Shown piece by piece: positions 26,004-34,941 of a stretch of 64,000 nucleotides of DNA; position 1 is the stretch's first letter; each line of letters begins with the position of its first letter. Source of the DNA: Rubricoccus sp038746605 (lineage in GTDB: Bacteria > Bacteroidota > Rhodothermia > Rhodothermales > Rubricoccaceae). The translations under genes and the position numbers were made by a program. The stretch covers positions 1-64,000 of the forward strand of contig JBCDKM010000008.1 in NCBI GenBank assembly GCA_038746605.1, read 5' to 3'. The notes below the pieces were generated by a model, which searched no databases, was not told the origin of the DNA, and worked only from the letters and a program-made list of their open reading frames with translations.

Positions 26004-28592
26004 ATGCTCTCACGCGTCTCCGCTCTGCTTCTCTTCGTCGGTCTCGCGGGCGTCGTCCACGCTCAGGCGGTCCGCATCGCCGATATCCAGCCCGGCTCGC
26101 AAGGCTCCCTCCCGCAGGACTTCGAGGTCTACGCGGGCGCGCTCTACTTCTCCGCGAACGGACCCGGCGTGGGTACCGAACTCCACCGCTACACCGAGGC
26201 CGACGGTGTCACGCTCGCCGCCGATGTGCTCCCAGGCGGGCTCGGCTCCTTCCCGACCAACCTCGTGGTCTTCAACGGCGCGCTCTACTTCTCTGCCGAT
26301 GTGCCGGAGACTGGGCGCGAGCTCTACCGCTTCACCGAGACGGGCGGAGCCGTCCGCGTGACAGACATCCGGCCCGGCGCGGACGACGGGCTGATCGTCG
26401 GCCCGAGGCCGGAGGATCCGGCGATCTACGACGGCGCGCTGTTCATCCGCGCGGTCGGCACGGACACCGGTCGCGAACTCTATCGCTACACCGAGGCCAC
26501 CGGTGCGCAGCTCGTCGCGGACCTTTGGCCGGGCCCGACCAGTTCGGCGCCCAACCTCGGCCCGGAAGCACGCTTCGCGGTCTTCGGCGGCGCGCTCTAC
26601 CTCGCCGCGAACGACGGCGCGACCGGTACCGAACTCTACCGCTACACCACTGCGAGTGGTCTCGTCCGCGCCACCGATGTGCCCGGCTCGCTCAACCCTT
26701 CCTGGCTCACCGCGTACGACGGCGGTCTCTACTTCCAGGGCCTCGTGGACGGTTCTAACACCACAGTGGGGGCCGAACTGGTCCAGTACAATGGCGTCGC
26801 GCTGGGCCTCGCGGCGAACGTCAACACCCGGTCGAGCCCGGTCATCCCGAGCAACGACCGGAGCAGCAGCCCGGCCCACCTCGCGGTGGCCGAGGGCGTG
26901 CTCTACTTCGCGGCGGACGACGGCCTCAGCGGCGAGGAACTGTGGCAGTACACCTCGGCGGGAGGCGCCGGGCAGGCGGCGGACGTGCGGCCGGGCGCGA
27001 GTGGCTCGCTGATCGACTTCACCACATCGTTCGCGGGAGGGCTCTACTTCCGCGCGAACGCGGGCACGGCGGCGGGCAACGAACTGTACCGCTACGTTCC
27101 CGGGACCAGCGTCGAACTGGCAGCCGATATCCCCTCGTCCTCGCAGGGCTCCTTCCCCGCCGACCTCGCGGTCTACGAGGGGGCTCTCTACTTCCGCGCC
27201 GATGGCTCCCCGGGCGGTACCGAGCCATATCGCTTCGCGCTACCCTCCGTGGTCGTCAGCGACGAGGCCGGGTACCGGATCCTCGCGGCACCGGGCGAGG
27301 CCGAGACCGTCGGCTCTTTTCTCGGGCCGCTCGTGACCTCCGGCTTTCCTGGCTCCGACGTGCCCACCCAGCCACCCTCGGTCTTCTTCTACGACGAGAC
27401 GCTGGACGGCAACGCAGGTATCGGCTACACGCCGCCCGTGAGTTCCGAGGCAGCGATCAACCCGGGCACTGGGCTCTACGCGTTCGTCACGGCGGGAGGC
27501 GGGACCCGGCTACCGCTTCTCGGCGATGAGCCCTCGCTCCCGTTCCGCTTCGAGGTCACCTACTTCAACAACGTGGACGGCGGCACCGACGAGGGCGACG
27601 ATGTGGCGGACGATGGCTGGAACCTCCTCGGCAATCCCATCCGCGATGGCCTTCTCTGGGACGCTGTCTGGCACGATCCTGTCACCGCCGATGTCTCCTC
27701 CGTGGTCCACGTCTACGACCTCACACTCCCCGGCTTCCGCACCTTCGACGCCTCCACGGACGTGGGCGATCTCCCGGGTGGCGAGATCCCGATGGGCGCC
27801 GGGATGTGGGTCAAAGCGACCGGCGTCAGTTCCGCCCTTGAGGCACCCGTGACCTCGCGAGCACCCGCCGCCAGCCGGGCCAACCCGGCGCCGCACCTCG
27901 CGCTGGAACTGAGCGCCATCGGCTCGCAAGGACAGTCGCTCGGAAGCCACACGTTTGCCGTCGTGGGCGGGACGGATGCTCCCGCGATGCGTCCGCTGGC
28001 CGACGAGTTCGTGCTCCTCGGCTCGCGCGACGACGAGGGCCGCCTCTTCGCGCATGCGGCCCTTCCCACCCTGGCTGAGGGTACCGAGCCGTTCACCGTC
28101 CCGCTCCGCATCTCCGCCACGACGGCCTCCGCCGACGCCGTGCTCCGTTGGACCGATGCTCTCGCCTCGGCGGACTGGCGGGTGCTCCTGCGCGATGCCG
28201 AGACGAGCAACGAGGTAGATCTCTCCGCCGCCACGGAATACGTCTTCGCGCTAACCGAGGGCGCGTCCGACCGCTTCTCTCTCGCCTTCGCGCCGCGCTC
28301 CACGGTGGACGCTGAGCCGGAGGCGGAGGGAGCGTTTACCGTCTCCGCACCCTGGCCCAACCCGACGGCCGGGGCCGTCCGTCTCGCCGTCACGCTGCCT
28401 CGCGCCGAGGCTGTCCGCGCGGAGGTTTTCGATGCTCTCGGCCGGCGGGTCGCGAGCCTCCACGACGGGGCGCTCGTGGCGGGTCGCCACGTCCTCGCGC
28501 TGCCCGCTGGAGTGCTCGGCGCGGGTGTCCACAGCGTCCGCGTGGCGGCAGGAGACCGGACGGAGATCCGCCGCCTCGTGGTGACGCGATGA
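26004..28592 (+). CDS. Secreted ELW-type repeat protein with T9SS signal
   Basis: An 862-residue exported protein: signal peptide ending VVHAQ, then at least eight repeats of about 50-65 residues of the form GALYFSAN...GTELYRYTEADG. Such hyalin-like repeats probably fold as beta-propeller blades. A second part (about 415-750) has beta domains, and the end is a type A T9SS sorting domain (APWPNPTAGAV ... RRLVVTR). Likely a cell-surface or released adhesin. A closely similar gene lies at 34.9-37.0 kb. Confidence 0.85.
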   Translation: MLSRVSALLLFVGLAGVVHAQAVRIADIQPGSQGSLPQDFEVYAGALYFSANGPGVGTELHRYTEADGVTLAADVLPGGLGSFPTNLVVFNGALYFSADVPETGRELYRFTETGGAVRVTDIRPGADDGLIVGPRPEDPAIYDGALFIRAVGTDTGRELYRYTEATGAQLVADLWPGPTSSAPNLGPEARFAVFGGALYLAANDGATGTELYRYTTASGLVRATDVPGSLNPSWLTAYDGGLYFQGLVDGSNTTVGAELVQYNGVALGLAANVNTRSSPVIPSNDRSSSPAHLAVAEGVLYFAADDGLSGEELWQYTSAGGAGQAADVRPGASGSLIDFTTSFAGGLYFRANAGTAAGNELYRYVPGTSVELAADIPSSSQGSFPADLAVYEGALYFRADGSPGGTEPYRFALPSVVVSDEAGYRILAAPGEAETVGSFLGPLVTSGFPGSDVPTQPPSVFFYDETLDGNAGIGYTPPVSSEAAINPGTGLYAFVTAGGGTRLPLLGDEPSLPFRFEVTYFNNVDGGTDEGDDVADDGWNLLGNPIRDGLLWDAVWHDPVTADVSSVVHVYDLTLPGFRTFDASTDVGDLPGGEIPMGAGMWVKATGVSSALEAPVTSRAPAASRANPAPHLALELSAIGSQGQSLGSHTFAVVGGTDAPAMRPLADEFVLLGSRDDEGRLFAHAALPTLAEGTEPFTVPLRISATTASADAVLRWTDALASADWRVLLRDAETSNEVDLSAATEYVFALTEGASDRFSLAFAPRSTVDAEPEAEGAFTVSAPWPNPTAGAVRLAVTLPRAEAVRAEVFDALGRRVASLHDGALVAGRHVLALPAGVLGAGVHSVRVAAGDRTEIRRLVVTR

Positions 28593-28599
28593 CGAGTCT

Positions 28600-28629
28600 G
28601 CCCGCCTCGGTGATGGTACCGAGGCGGGC
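28600..28629. repeat. Palindromic element
   Basis: GCCCGCCTCGGTGA and TGGTACCGAGGCGGGC with a slightly widened centre; between convergent genes. Confidence 0.85.
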
Positions 28630-28638
28630 GGAGCCGGG

Positions 28639-29664
28639 CTACTGCTTGTACACCCAGTAGGCCACGCCGCCGCCGTCGATGCGGCGCTGCGGGTCGGTGT
28701 CGGCGGACTGGCGCCCGGTCATCACCGGCATCCCGTCGCGCACGGTCACGGGGTACGTGCCGTACAGCTCCCCACCGATGGAGAACTCGATGCGGTACTC
28801 GCCGTCCTCGGGGAGGAAGTGGTCGTAGGAGAGGTGCGAGCGCATGTCCCACGCGCCGGTGCTCGCGAAGTACTCGACGGGTTTGCGGAGGCGGAAGCCG
28901 GTGCGGACCCAGTTGCCGTTGTTGGTGAAGCTGGCACCGCTCTGGTAGCCGAGAACGGGACGGCTCTGGCCCTCACGGTAGACGAAGACCTCGAAGTCGC
29001 CGGTCACGTCGTAGCGCTCGCTGCGGGTGAAGTCGGCGGCGTGGAGCCAGAGCTTGAAGTCCCAGGCGCCCTCGCCGCCCTTGTCGTGGAGGAGGTAGGC
29101 GTGATCGCGCCAGGGGCCCTCCAGGCGGTAGGTCACGTCCGGGTTGTAGGGGTCGTCTCCGCCCTCGGCAGTGATCTCGAAGGGCATGCGCCAGAAGGGC
29201 TCACCGTTCGCGCTATAGACGAGCTCGTACTGGCCGGGGGCCTCGATCTCGTAGCCGAGCGGATGGAACTCCGGCCACGAGAGTTCCAGCCGACTGATGT
29301 CGGAGAAGGGTGGGCGCGAGGCTGTCACGGTCCAGGTGAAGCCCGCCACGCGCTCGCCATCGCGGAAGAGGTCGGCGGTGCCCTCGTCGTCCTGCCTGAC
29401 GTCGAGGAAGACGAACTGGTTGGGCGCGAACTTGAGGTACGGAGCGCCGAAGTCGGCGTCGATGTCCATGTGATTGAGGTGGATGCCGTAGACCGGCGCG
29501 GGGGTCGGCGTGTTGGAGCGCCGGGCGGGGCGTGGTGCCTCGGAAGAGGCGGTGTTGGCGGTGGCGCCGGAGACGGCACGGCGGGCGCGGTCGAGGATGC
29601 CCTGCGCGTCGGCGACGCTGTGGACGGTCAGGCTCAGGACGAGAGCGAGGAGGAAGGAGCGCAT
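28639..29664 (-). CDS. Exported protein of unknown function
   Basis: A 341-residue protein. ATG 29664 gives a clean signal peptide ending VADAQ; a start 24 nt upstream is less likely. The mature part has two or three beta-sandwich-like regions with many Tyr, Trp and Asp. No T9SS or lipoprotein signal. Family not recognised. Confidence 0.7.
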   Translation of the reverse strand: MRSFLLALVLSLTVHSVADAQGILDRARRAVSGATANTASSEAPRPARRSNTPTPAPVYGIHLNHMDIDADFGAPYLKFAPNQFVFLDVRQDDEGTADLFRDGERVAGFTWTVTASRPPFSDISRLELSWPEFHPLGYEIEAPGQYELVYSANGEPFWRMPFEITAEGGDDPYNPDVTYRLEGPWRDHAYLLHDKGGEGAWDFKLWLHAADFTRSERYDVTGDFEVFVYREGQSRPVLGYQSGASFTNNGNWVRTGFRLRKPVEYFASTGAWDMRSHLSYDHFLPEDGEYRIEFSIGGELYGTYPVTVRDGMPVMTGRQSADTDPQRRIDGGGVAYWVYKQ

Positions 29665-29725
29665 GTCGGTGCGGAGTAGGGATACCACATGGGGACACGC
29701 AGGACGCGCGCGCGAGGGGACACGG

Positions 29726-29764
29726 CCCCCCTCGGTAGCTCCACGGACGGCCCGAGGCGGGCGG
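29726..29764. repeat. Palindromic element, long form
   Basis: CCCCCTCGGTAG, centre CTCCACGGACGG, then CCCGAGGCGGGCGGG; between two same-strand genes. Confidence 0.8.
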
Positions 29765-29779
29765 GGCTGGACCTGCCGG

Positions 29780-32428
29780 TCACTCCACCGCCTGCCGCGC
29801 CTGCTCGATACGCCAGTGCCCGGCGGGGAGCGTCCGCTCTAGCACCTCCAGGCCGCGATGCGCGAGGGTGTCGGCCTCGGTCCCCTCGCGGAGAGACGCC
29901 AGCATGACGAGTGCCTCGCCGTGGGCGTAGTGGTCCGGGTGGTGCTCGCCGAACCGCTGGACGGTCTCTTCGAGTAGCGGCTCGGCATCGGACGGGCGGT
30001 CGGCCGCAGCGAGGGCTCGGGCATAGTCTAACTCGTAGCTGAGGCGAAACGGGTTGTTCGGGCCCCAGGTCTCGGTCATGAGCGGGAGAAGCTCGGCATA
30101 GACGGCCTCGGCCTCCGCGAGACGTCCGGTTTGAGCCAGCGCGCGTGCCCAGAGCCCGTTCGCGATGAACGCGTTGGCGACGGTCTCCATCGGCCCCTGG
30201 GCCGCGAACCGTGCCACGGACTCGCGCAGGAGTGACTCTGCCTGAGAGGCGTCTCCGGCCTGGAGGAGCGCGGCAGCGAGATTATTCCGGGCGTACAGCA
30301 CGAGCGGGTGGTCCGGCCCGTAGACGCTGCGCCAGACTTCGCGCGAGGTCTCATAGTGCCGCGCGCCCTCCCGAGGCCGACCGAGAGCCATTCCCAGTGC
30401 TCCATCCTGAGACGCTGCCCAACCCCTCGCCACGGGGCTCTCCGACCACGGTCCGGCCATCGCGGCGCGCGCCTCGCTCCAGGGCTCGACGGCCGGGACA
30501 TCGCGCACGTTGAAGGCCAACTCCGCGATACGATAGAAGAGCTGATAGCGCTCTGGTGAGGGCGCCGCGCCGTCTCGCGTGAGTGGGCGCGCGAGCGTTT
30601 CCAGAGAGTCGCGGCAGGCATTCAGGGCGGTGGGCTCGGTGCGGTAACGGAGACTGTTGCAGAGGTCCACGCGTGCGAGAAGCGTGAGCGGATGGGCCTC
30701 GCCGAGGCCACGGGCGCGCAGGGCGTGCGCCTGCTGGTAGTGCGTGACGGCTGCTTCGTTCTGGTTCAGGTTCTGCTGAGTACGGCCGAGGAGTCCGAGG
30801 ACGGCGGCGCGCGAGGTGTCGGCGCGGATGGCAGCGTAGAGGGAGTCGGCGCGCTGGAGGGTGGAGACCGCTTCGCCGTACAGGGCGAGTTCGTAGTAGG
30901 CCTGCCCGAGGGCATGGCTCAGCCCGGCGGCGACGCGCGGGTCGCGGAGGTCGGCGAGTCCCTCGGCGCCTGCGTCCAGGAGGTGACGCGCGAGGAGCGT
31001 GTCGGCGCGAGGGCGCTGGGAGGGATCGGCGCCTGCGAAGAGGGACTGGACGTAGGCGAGGGAGACTTCGGCGCGGTCGCGCTCAGCGGCGGCGCGGTCC
31101 CGCTCCACCCGCAGCGAGGCGACGTAGAAGAGGGAGACGAGCAGGCCGAGGAGCGTCGCGGTGACACCGACCCGGTTCCGTCGCGCGAACCGGCCTGCGC
31201 GGTAGCGGAGGGAATCGGGCCGGGCCTCCACGGGGAGGCGGTCCAGATGGCGCCGCACATCGCGCCCGAAGGCGGCGGCGGAGTCGTAGCGGCGCTCGGG
31301 CTCCTTGCGGAGCGCCATCAGTACGATCTGGTCGAGGTCGCCCGCGAGGCGGCGGCGGAGACGAGCGGGCTCGGTCTGGCGGGCTGCGGCGACCTCAACG
31401 GCAGGCGTGGCCGGGTCCGCCTCGGTGAGGGCGGTGGAGGGACGCGTGGGCTCGGTCTCTAGGATTGCGCGCTCCATCGCGTGGCGGGCGCGCTCTTCCA
31501 TCGCGAAGGGGCGGCGTCCAGTCAGCAGCTCGTAGAGCAGTACGCCGAGGGCGTAGACATCCGTCGCGGTGGAAGGCGGCTCGCCCCGAACCTGCTCGGG
31601 CGCGGCGTACGCGGGGGTTAGCAGCCGCTGCTCCGTGACGGTTTCCACCATCGACCCGTCGTCCTCCAGCAGCTTCGCGATGCCGAAGTCGAGGAGCTTG
31701 ACAGTGGGTGAGGAGGAAAGGGGGAGGGGGGAAGAGGGGCCCGCCACTTCCCCCTTCGCTCTTGCCCCTTCCCCCGACACCACGAGGATGTTGCTCGGCT
31801 TGAGATCCCGGTGCACGACGAGCTGGCGGTGCGCGTAGGCGACGGCATCGCAGACCTGCTCGAAGAGCGCGAGGCGGGCGTCCACGTCCAGCCCGAGGCG
31901 GTCGGCGTAGGCGGTGATGGGCTCGCCGTCCACGTACTCCATCGCGAGGTACGGGCGCCCGTCGTCGGTCTGGCCGCCGTCCAGGAGGCGCGCGATGCCG
32001 GGATGGTCCAGCCGTGCGAGGATCTGGCGCTCGGCGCGGAACCGTGCGAGCACGCCGCCCGCCAGCCCAGGGCGGACCAGCTTCAGCGCGACCTGCTTGT
32101 CGAAGGCGCCATCGGCCCGCTCCGCCAGCACGACGGTTCCCATCCCGCCCTGCCCGATCTCGCGCACGACCCGGTACGGCCCGATGGCGGTACCGGGTGG
32201 GATCGTGTCTCGGTCCGCCTCGGTGGCCGCGTCGAAGAGGACGCCGAGGCGCTCGGGGGCGTCCAAGACAGACGTGCTCTCGGCGTCGGCGGCGAGCATC
32301 GCTTCGGCGTGCTGGCGGAGGCCCGGCGGCAGGTCCTGCGCGTCGAGGTAGGCCGTCTGCGCGTCGCGCGGGAGGTCCAGCGCGTCGTCGAGGAGGGCGT
32401 CGAGGCGGTCCCAGTCGGCGGGGGTCAT
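29780..32428 (-). CDS. Receptor-like Ser/Thr protein kinase with TPR-like C-terminus
   Basis: An 882-residue kinase with the same plan as that at 9.6 kb: N-terminal helical region (WDRLDALLDDALDLP), Gly loop GQGGMGTVV, VHRDLKPSN near residue 203, LLDFGIAKLL, APEQ, a membrane helix near 420-440, then about 440 residues of TPR-like helices. Between HRDLKPSN and DFG is an extra run of Gly/Ala/Ser/Pro encoded by an imperfect purine/pyrimidine hairpin. The ECF sigma factor gene is directly upstream, so the pair probably forms one signalling unit. Confidence 0.92.
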   Translation of the reverse strand: MTPADWDRLDALLDDALDLPRDAQTAYLDAQDLPPGLRQHAEAMLAADAESTSVLDAPERLGVLFDAATEADRDTIPPGTAIGPYRVVREIGQGGMGTVVLAERADGAFDKQVALKLVRPGLAGGVLARFRAERQILARLDHPGIARLLDGGQTDDGRPYLAMEYVDGEPITAYADRLGLDVDARLALFEQVCDAVAYAHRQLVVHRDLKPSNILVVSGEGARAKGEVAGPSSPLPLSSSPTVKLLDFGIAKLLEDDGSMVETVTEQRLLTPAYAAPEQVRGEPPSTATDVYALGVLLYELLTGRRPFAMEERARHAMERAILETEPTRPSTALTEADPATPAVEVAAARQTEPARLRRRLAGDLDQIVLMALRKEPERRYDSAAAFGRDVRRHLDRLPVEARPDSLRYRAGRFARRNRVGVTATLLGLLVSLFYVASLRVERDRAAAERDRAEVSLAYVQSLFAGADPSQRPRADTLLARHLLDAGAEGLADLRDPRVAAGLSHALGQAYYELALYGEAVSTLQRADSLYAAIRADTSRAAVLGLLGRTQQNLNQNEAAVTHYQQAHALRARGLGEAHPLTLLARVDLCNSLRYRTEPTALNACRDSLETLARPLTRDGAAPSPERYQLFYRIAELAFNVRDVPAVEPWSEARAAMAGPWSESPVARGWAASQDGALGMALGRPREGARHYETSREVWRSVYGPDHPLVLYARNNLAAALLQAGDASQAESLLRESVARFAAQGPMETVANAFIANGLWARALAQTGRLAEAEAVYAELLPLMTETWGPNNPFRLSYELDYARALAAADRPSDAEPLLEETVQRFGEHHPDHYAHGEALVMLASLREGTEADTLAHRGLEVLERTLPAGHWRIEQARQAVE
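31711..31775. repeat. Imperfect hairpin insert in kinase gene
   Basis: A G-rich arm (GAGGAGGAAAGGGGGAGGGG) and a C-rich arm (TTCCCCCTTCGCTCTTGCCC) face each other around GGGCCCGCCAC. They encode a low-complexity loop between catalytic loop and DFG, the same place as the hairpin in the first kinase. Confidence 0.6.
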
Positions 32429-32434
32429 GGCGAG

Positions 32435-32491
32435 ATGCGTGATACGGGATGCGTGAGGGCAGCCGGCGGAGACTCACGCATCACGCATCAC
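32435..32491. repeat. Inverted GCGTGAT heptamer repeats between sigma and kinase genes
   Basis: ATGCGTGATACGGGATGCGT is mirrored by TCACGCATCACGCATCACG. It forms a hairpin just upstream of the kinase start and shares GGGATGCGTGA with the accB-accC gap. Confidence 0.7.
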
Positions 32492-32554
32492 GTGCGGAGT
32501 CTGGCCGCGAGCCGGGGGCTCAGTCAGAGAAACGCGCCGCATGTGACTCAGGGG

Positions 32555-33118
32555 TCATCCCTCTGCCAACTCGACCTGCAAAAATGCGCGGGCCTTGCGC
32601 CAGTCGCGCTTGACGGTACGGTCCGAGACACCGAGCACGTCGGCCACTTCCTCCACTTCCATCCCACCGAAAAACCGCATCTCGACCACTCGTGCGAGGC
32701 GGGCGTCCAGCGCCGCGAGCCGGGCGAGGGCGTCGTCCAGTGCGAGGACATCTTCGGCGCGGGCGTCCACGGTGAGGGCCTTTCCGCTAAGGGTAGTCGC
32801 ATGAGCGCCGCCGCCGCGCTTGAGGGCCGTGCGCCGCCGGGCGTAGTCCACGAGAACGTGCCGCATGGCCGTGGAGGCGACGGCAAAGAAGTGCGCGCGG
32901 TCCGAGACGTGGGCCGGGGAGCCCGCCAGCCGGAGGTAGGCCTCGTGGACGAGCGCCGTGGTCTGGATGGTCTCGGGGCCGCGTCCGCTGCCGAGGTGGC
33001 GGCTCGCGATGCGGCGCAGCTCGCCGTAGACGAGCGGCAGGAGTTGGTCGAAGGCCTCGGGCTGGCCGTCGCGGTGGGCGTGGAGGAGGTGGGTGACCTC
33101 CGGGGTGGTGGGAGCCAT
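32555..33118 (-). CDS. ECF-type RNA polymerase sigma factor (TIGR02999-like)
   Basis: A 187-residue sigma factor. Region 2: LVYGELRRIASRHL and TTALVHEAYLRLAG. Region 4: MEVEEVADVLGVSDRTVKRDW near 150-170. Same subtype as the gene at 8.9 kb, sharing VDYARRRTALKRGGG-type and ALVHEAYLR segments. First gene of a sigma-kinase pair; the gap of 126 bp to the kinase holds a heptamer hairpin that could lower kinase expression relative to the sigma factor. Confidence 0.92.
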   Translation of the reverse strand: MAPTTPEVTHLLHAHRDGQPEAFDQLLPLVYGELRRIASRHLGSGRGPETIQTTALVHEAYLRLAGSPAHVSDRAHFFAVASTAMRHVLVDYARRRTALKRGGGAHATTLSGKALTVDARAEDVLALDDALARLAALDARLARVVEMRFFGGMEVEEVADVLGVSDRTVKRDWRKARAFLQVELAEG

Positions 33119-33170
33119 CGGGGAAGGGGGCCTACCGGAGGCTACGCAAGCTACTGGGTTTTTCGCTCAT

Positions 33171-33207
33171 GCCCGCCTCGGTTGCCCCGTGGAGGCCCCG
33201 AGGCGGG
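33171..33207. repeat. Palindromic element, long form
   Basis: GCCCGCCTCGGTTG, centre CCCCGTGGAGG, then CCCCGAGGCGGGAGG. The 3' flank (CTCGCGAGGATCACTGAAGC) resembles those at 34.8 and 40.0 kb. Confidence 0.85.
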
Positions 33208-33242
33208 AGGAGACAGCCTCGCGAGGATCACTGAAGCCTACG

Positions 33243-33278
33243 CCGCCCTCGGTTGGCCCGTGGAGGTGCCGAGGCGGG
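33243..33278. repeat. Palindromic element, long form, second copy
   Basis: CCGCCCTCGGTTGG, centre CCCGTGGAGG, TGCCGAGGCGGG; only 36 bp from the preceding copy. The remaining bases to 33406 hold no gene. Confidence 0.8.
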
Positions 33279-33406
33279 AAGAGTCACCGACCGCCGCGTC
33301 TGTCTTTGGGACTGCCGAAGGCCGCGCGCGGATGCGATTCGGGTAGCCGAGCACCGCCGCGGGATCGTCCTGATCTTCCGCAACCCGATTCACTGTCCCT
33401 GTACTC

Positions 33407-34762
33407 ATGCCACTGCTCCGCCGCCTCGCTTTCACCGCCCTCGCGATGGGGGCCGTCGCGCCCGTCCTCGCGCAGCCCGCAGATCTTTCCGACGAGGTCC
33501 GGGCGAGCATCGAGGCGCGCCTCGCCGTGGGCGACCAGCCCAGCATCGTCGTCGGGATCGTGGACGCGGACGGGCCGCGCGTGTATCCGTTCGGCGTGCT
33601 GAGCCCGGCGGACTCCACGGCGCCGGACGCGAACACGCTCTACGAGATCGGCTCCATCACGAAGGTGTTCACGGGTCTCTTGCTGGCTGATGCCGCCGAG
33701 CGTGGGACCCTGGTCGTAGACGATCCAGTGGGCATCCTCCTACCGGACAGCGTGCAGGTGACGGACGCGGTCTCCCTCGCGCATCTCGCGAGCCACGTCT
33801 CTGGCTGGCCGCGAATGCCGACCAACCTCGGCATGGCAGACCCGGCCAACCCGTACGCCGCCTACGGCGCGGACGACCTCCACGCCTTTCTACACCGCCT
33901 CGATCCCGCCGCGATGCCGGGTGAGCGGTACCAGTACTCCAACCTCGGCGCCGGGCTGCTCGGGCACGTCCTCGCGAGACAGGCTGGGACGAGCTACGAC
34001 GCCCTCGTGCAGGAGCGCATCGCGGGTCCGCTCGGTCTCGCCGCGACCAGCATGACCCCCAACTCCGCGCTCACGCTCGCGCCGGGACACAGCGGCGGCC
34101 GGCAGGTCTCCAAATGGACGTTCGACGCGCTGGCAGGTGCAGGCGCGCTCCTCTCCACGCCCGCCGACCTGCTGCGCCTCCTCGCCGCGCACCTCGACCC
34201 CGCTGGATCGCCACTGGAAGGCGCGATGGCGCTCGCGACGGCGCCGCGCGTCTACACCGGCCTCGCGAGTGGCGATTCCGTCTCGGTCGGCCTCGGCTGG
34301 CACGACCGGCAGACCGAGGCGGGGCGGATCGTGTGGCACAACGGCGGGACGGGCGGCTACCGGAGCTTCGCGGGCTACCTCCCCGAGGCCAGGCGCGGCG
34401 TCGTGGTGCTCACCAACGGCGACACGAGCGTGGACGACCTCGGCTACCATCTCCTCGACCCGAGCCTCCCGCTCTCAGAGATCGAGCCGGTCCCGGCCGT
34501 CGCGCCGGAGGTGCTGGCGGGGTACGTCGGCACGTACCGCCTCGCGCCGGGCGTGGACGCGACCATCACGACGGAGTACGGCAGGCTCTACGCGCAGATC
34601 ACCGGTCAGCCTGCCTTCCGCATCTACCCGCGCTCCGACGCGCGGTTTTACTACACCGTCGTGGAGGCGGAGATCGAGTTCACCCCGGTCGAGGGAGGGC
34701 AGGCGCCGAGCCTGACGTTGTTCCAGAACGGGATGGAGCTTCCAGCCCCGCGCGTGGAGTAG
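33407..34762 (+). CDS. Serine hydrolase of the beta-lactamase/PBP-C fold, exported
   Basis: A 451-residue protein with signal peptide ending VLAQP. The active-site SxxK motif is GSITK (Ser83, Lys86), YSN is at 177-179, and the third motif is WHNGGTGG near residue 310. The fold covers class C beta-lactamases, D-aminopeptidases and esterases, so the substrate cannot be called. The C-terminal 90 residues form a small beta domain as in related hydrolases. A single gene; a palindromic element follows. Confidence 0.88.
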   Translation: MPLLRRLAFTALAMGAVAPVLAQPADLSDEVRASIEARLAVGDQPSIVVGIVDADGPRVYPFGVLSPADSTAPDANTLYEIGSITKVFTGLLLADAAERGTLVVDDPVGILLPDSVQVTDAVSLAHLASHVSGWPRMPTNLGMADPANPYAAYGADDLHAFLHRLDPAAMPGERYQYSNLGAGLLGHVLARQAGTSYDALVQERIAGPLGLAATSMTPNSALTLAPGHSGGRQVSKWTFDALAGAGALLSTPADLLRLLAAHLDPAGSPLEGAMALATAPRVYTGLASGDSVSVGLGWHDRQTEAGRIVWHNGGTGGYRSFAGYLPEARRGVVVLTNGDTSVDDLGYHLLDPSLPLSEIEPVPAVAPEVLAGYVGTYRLAPGVDATITTEYGRLYAQITGQPAFRIYPRSDARFYYTVVEAEIEFTPVEGGQAPSLTLFQNGMELPAPRVE

Positions 34763-34773
34763 CCGGTCACTCC

Positions 34774-34797
34774 TCCCGCCTCGGCACCGAGGCGGAG
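34774..34797. repeat. Palindromic element
   Basis: Short form CCCGCCTCGGCACC + GAGGCGGAGG with 3' flank GAACCGCTGGGGCCCGTGCC, similar to the flank at 39.98 kb. Confidence 0.85.
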
Positions 34798-34941
34798 GGA
34801 GCTAGCCCCCGGCAGAACCGCTGGGGCCCGTGCCGAGCCGGTGGATTCGGCTCCGGCTGCGACTTGCCAGCCGGACCAGAGGCGCGTGACAGGTGGCAGG
34901 CTGCGCTCCGGTTAGGAGAGTGTTCCACCTCTCCCATTCCC

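Noticed and set aside
34114..34941. Upstream extension of the ELW-repeat gene
   Set aside because: It overlaps the serine hydrolase in another frame; the signal peptide starts at 34942.
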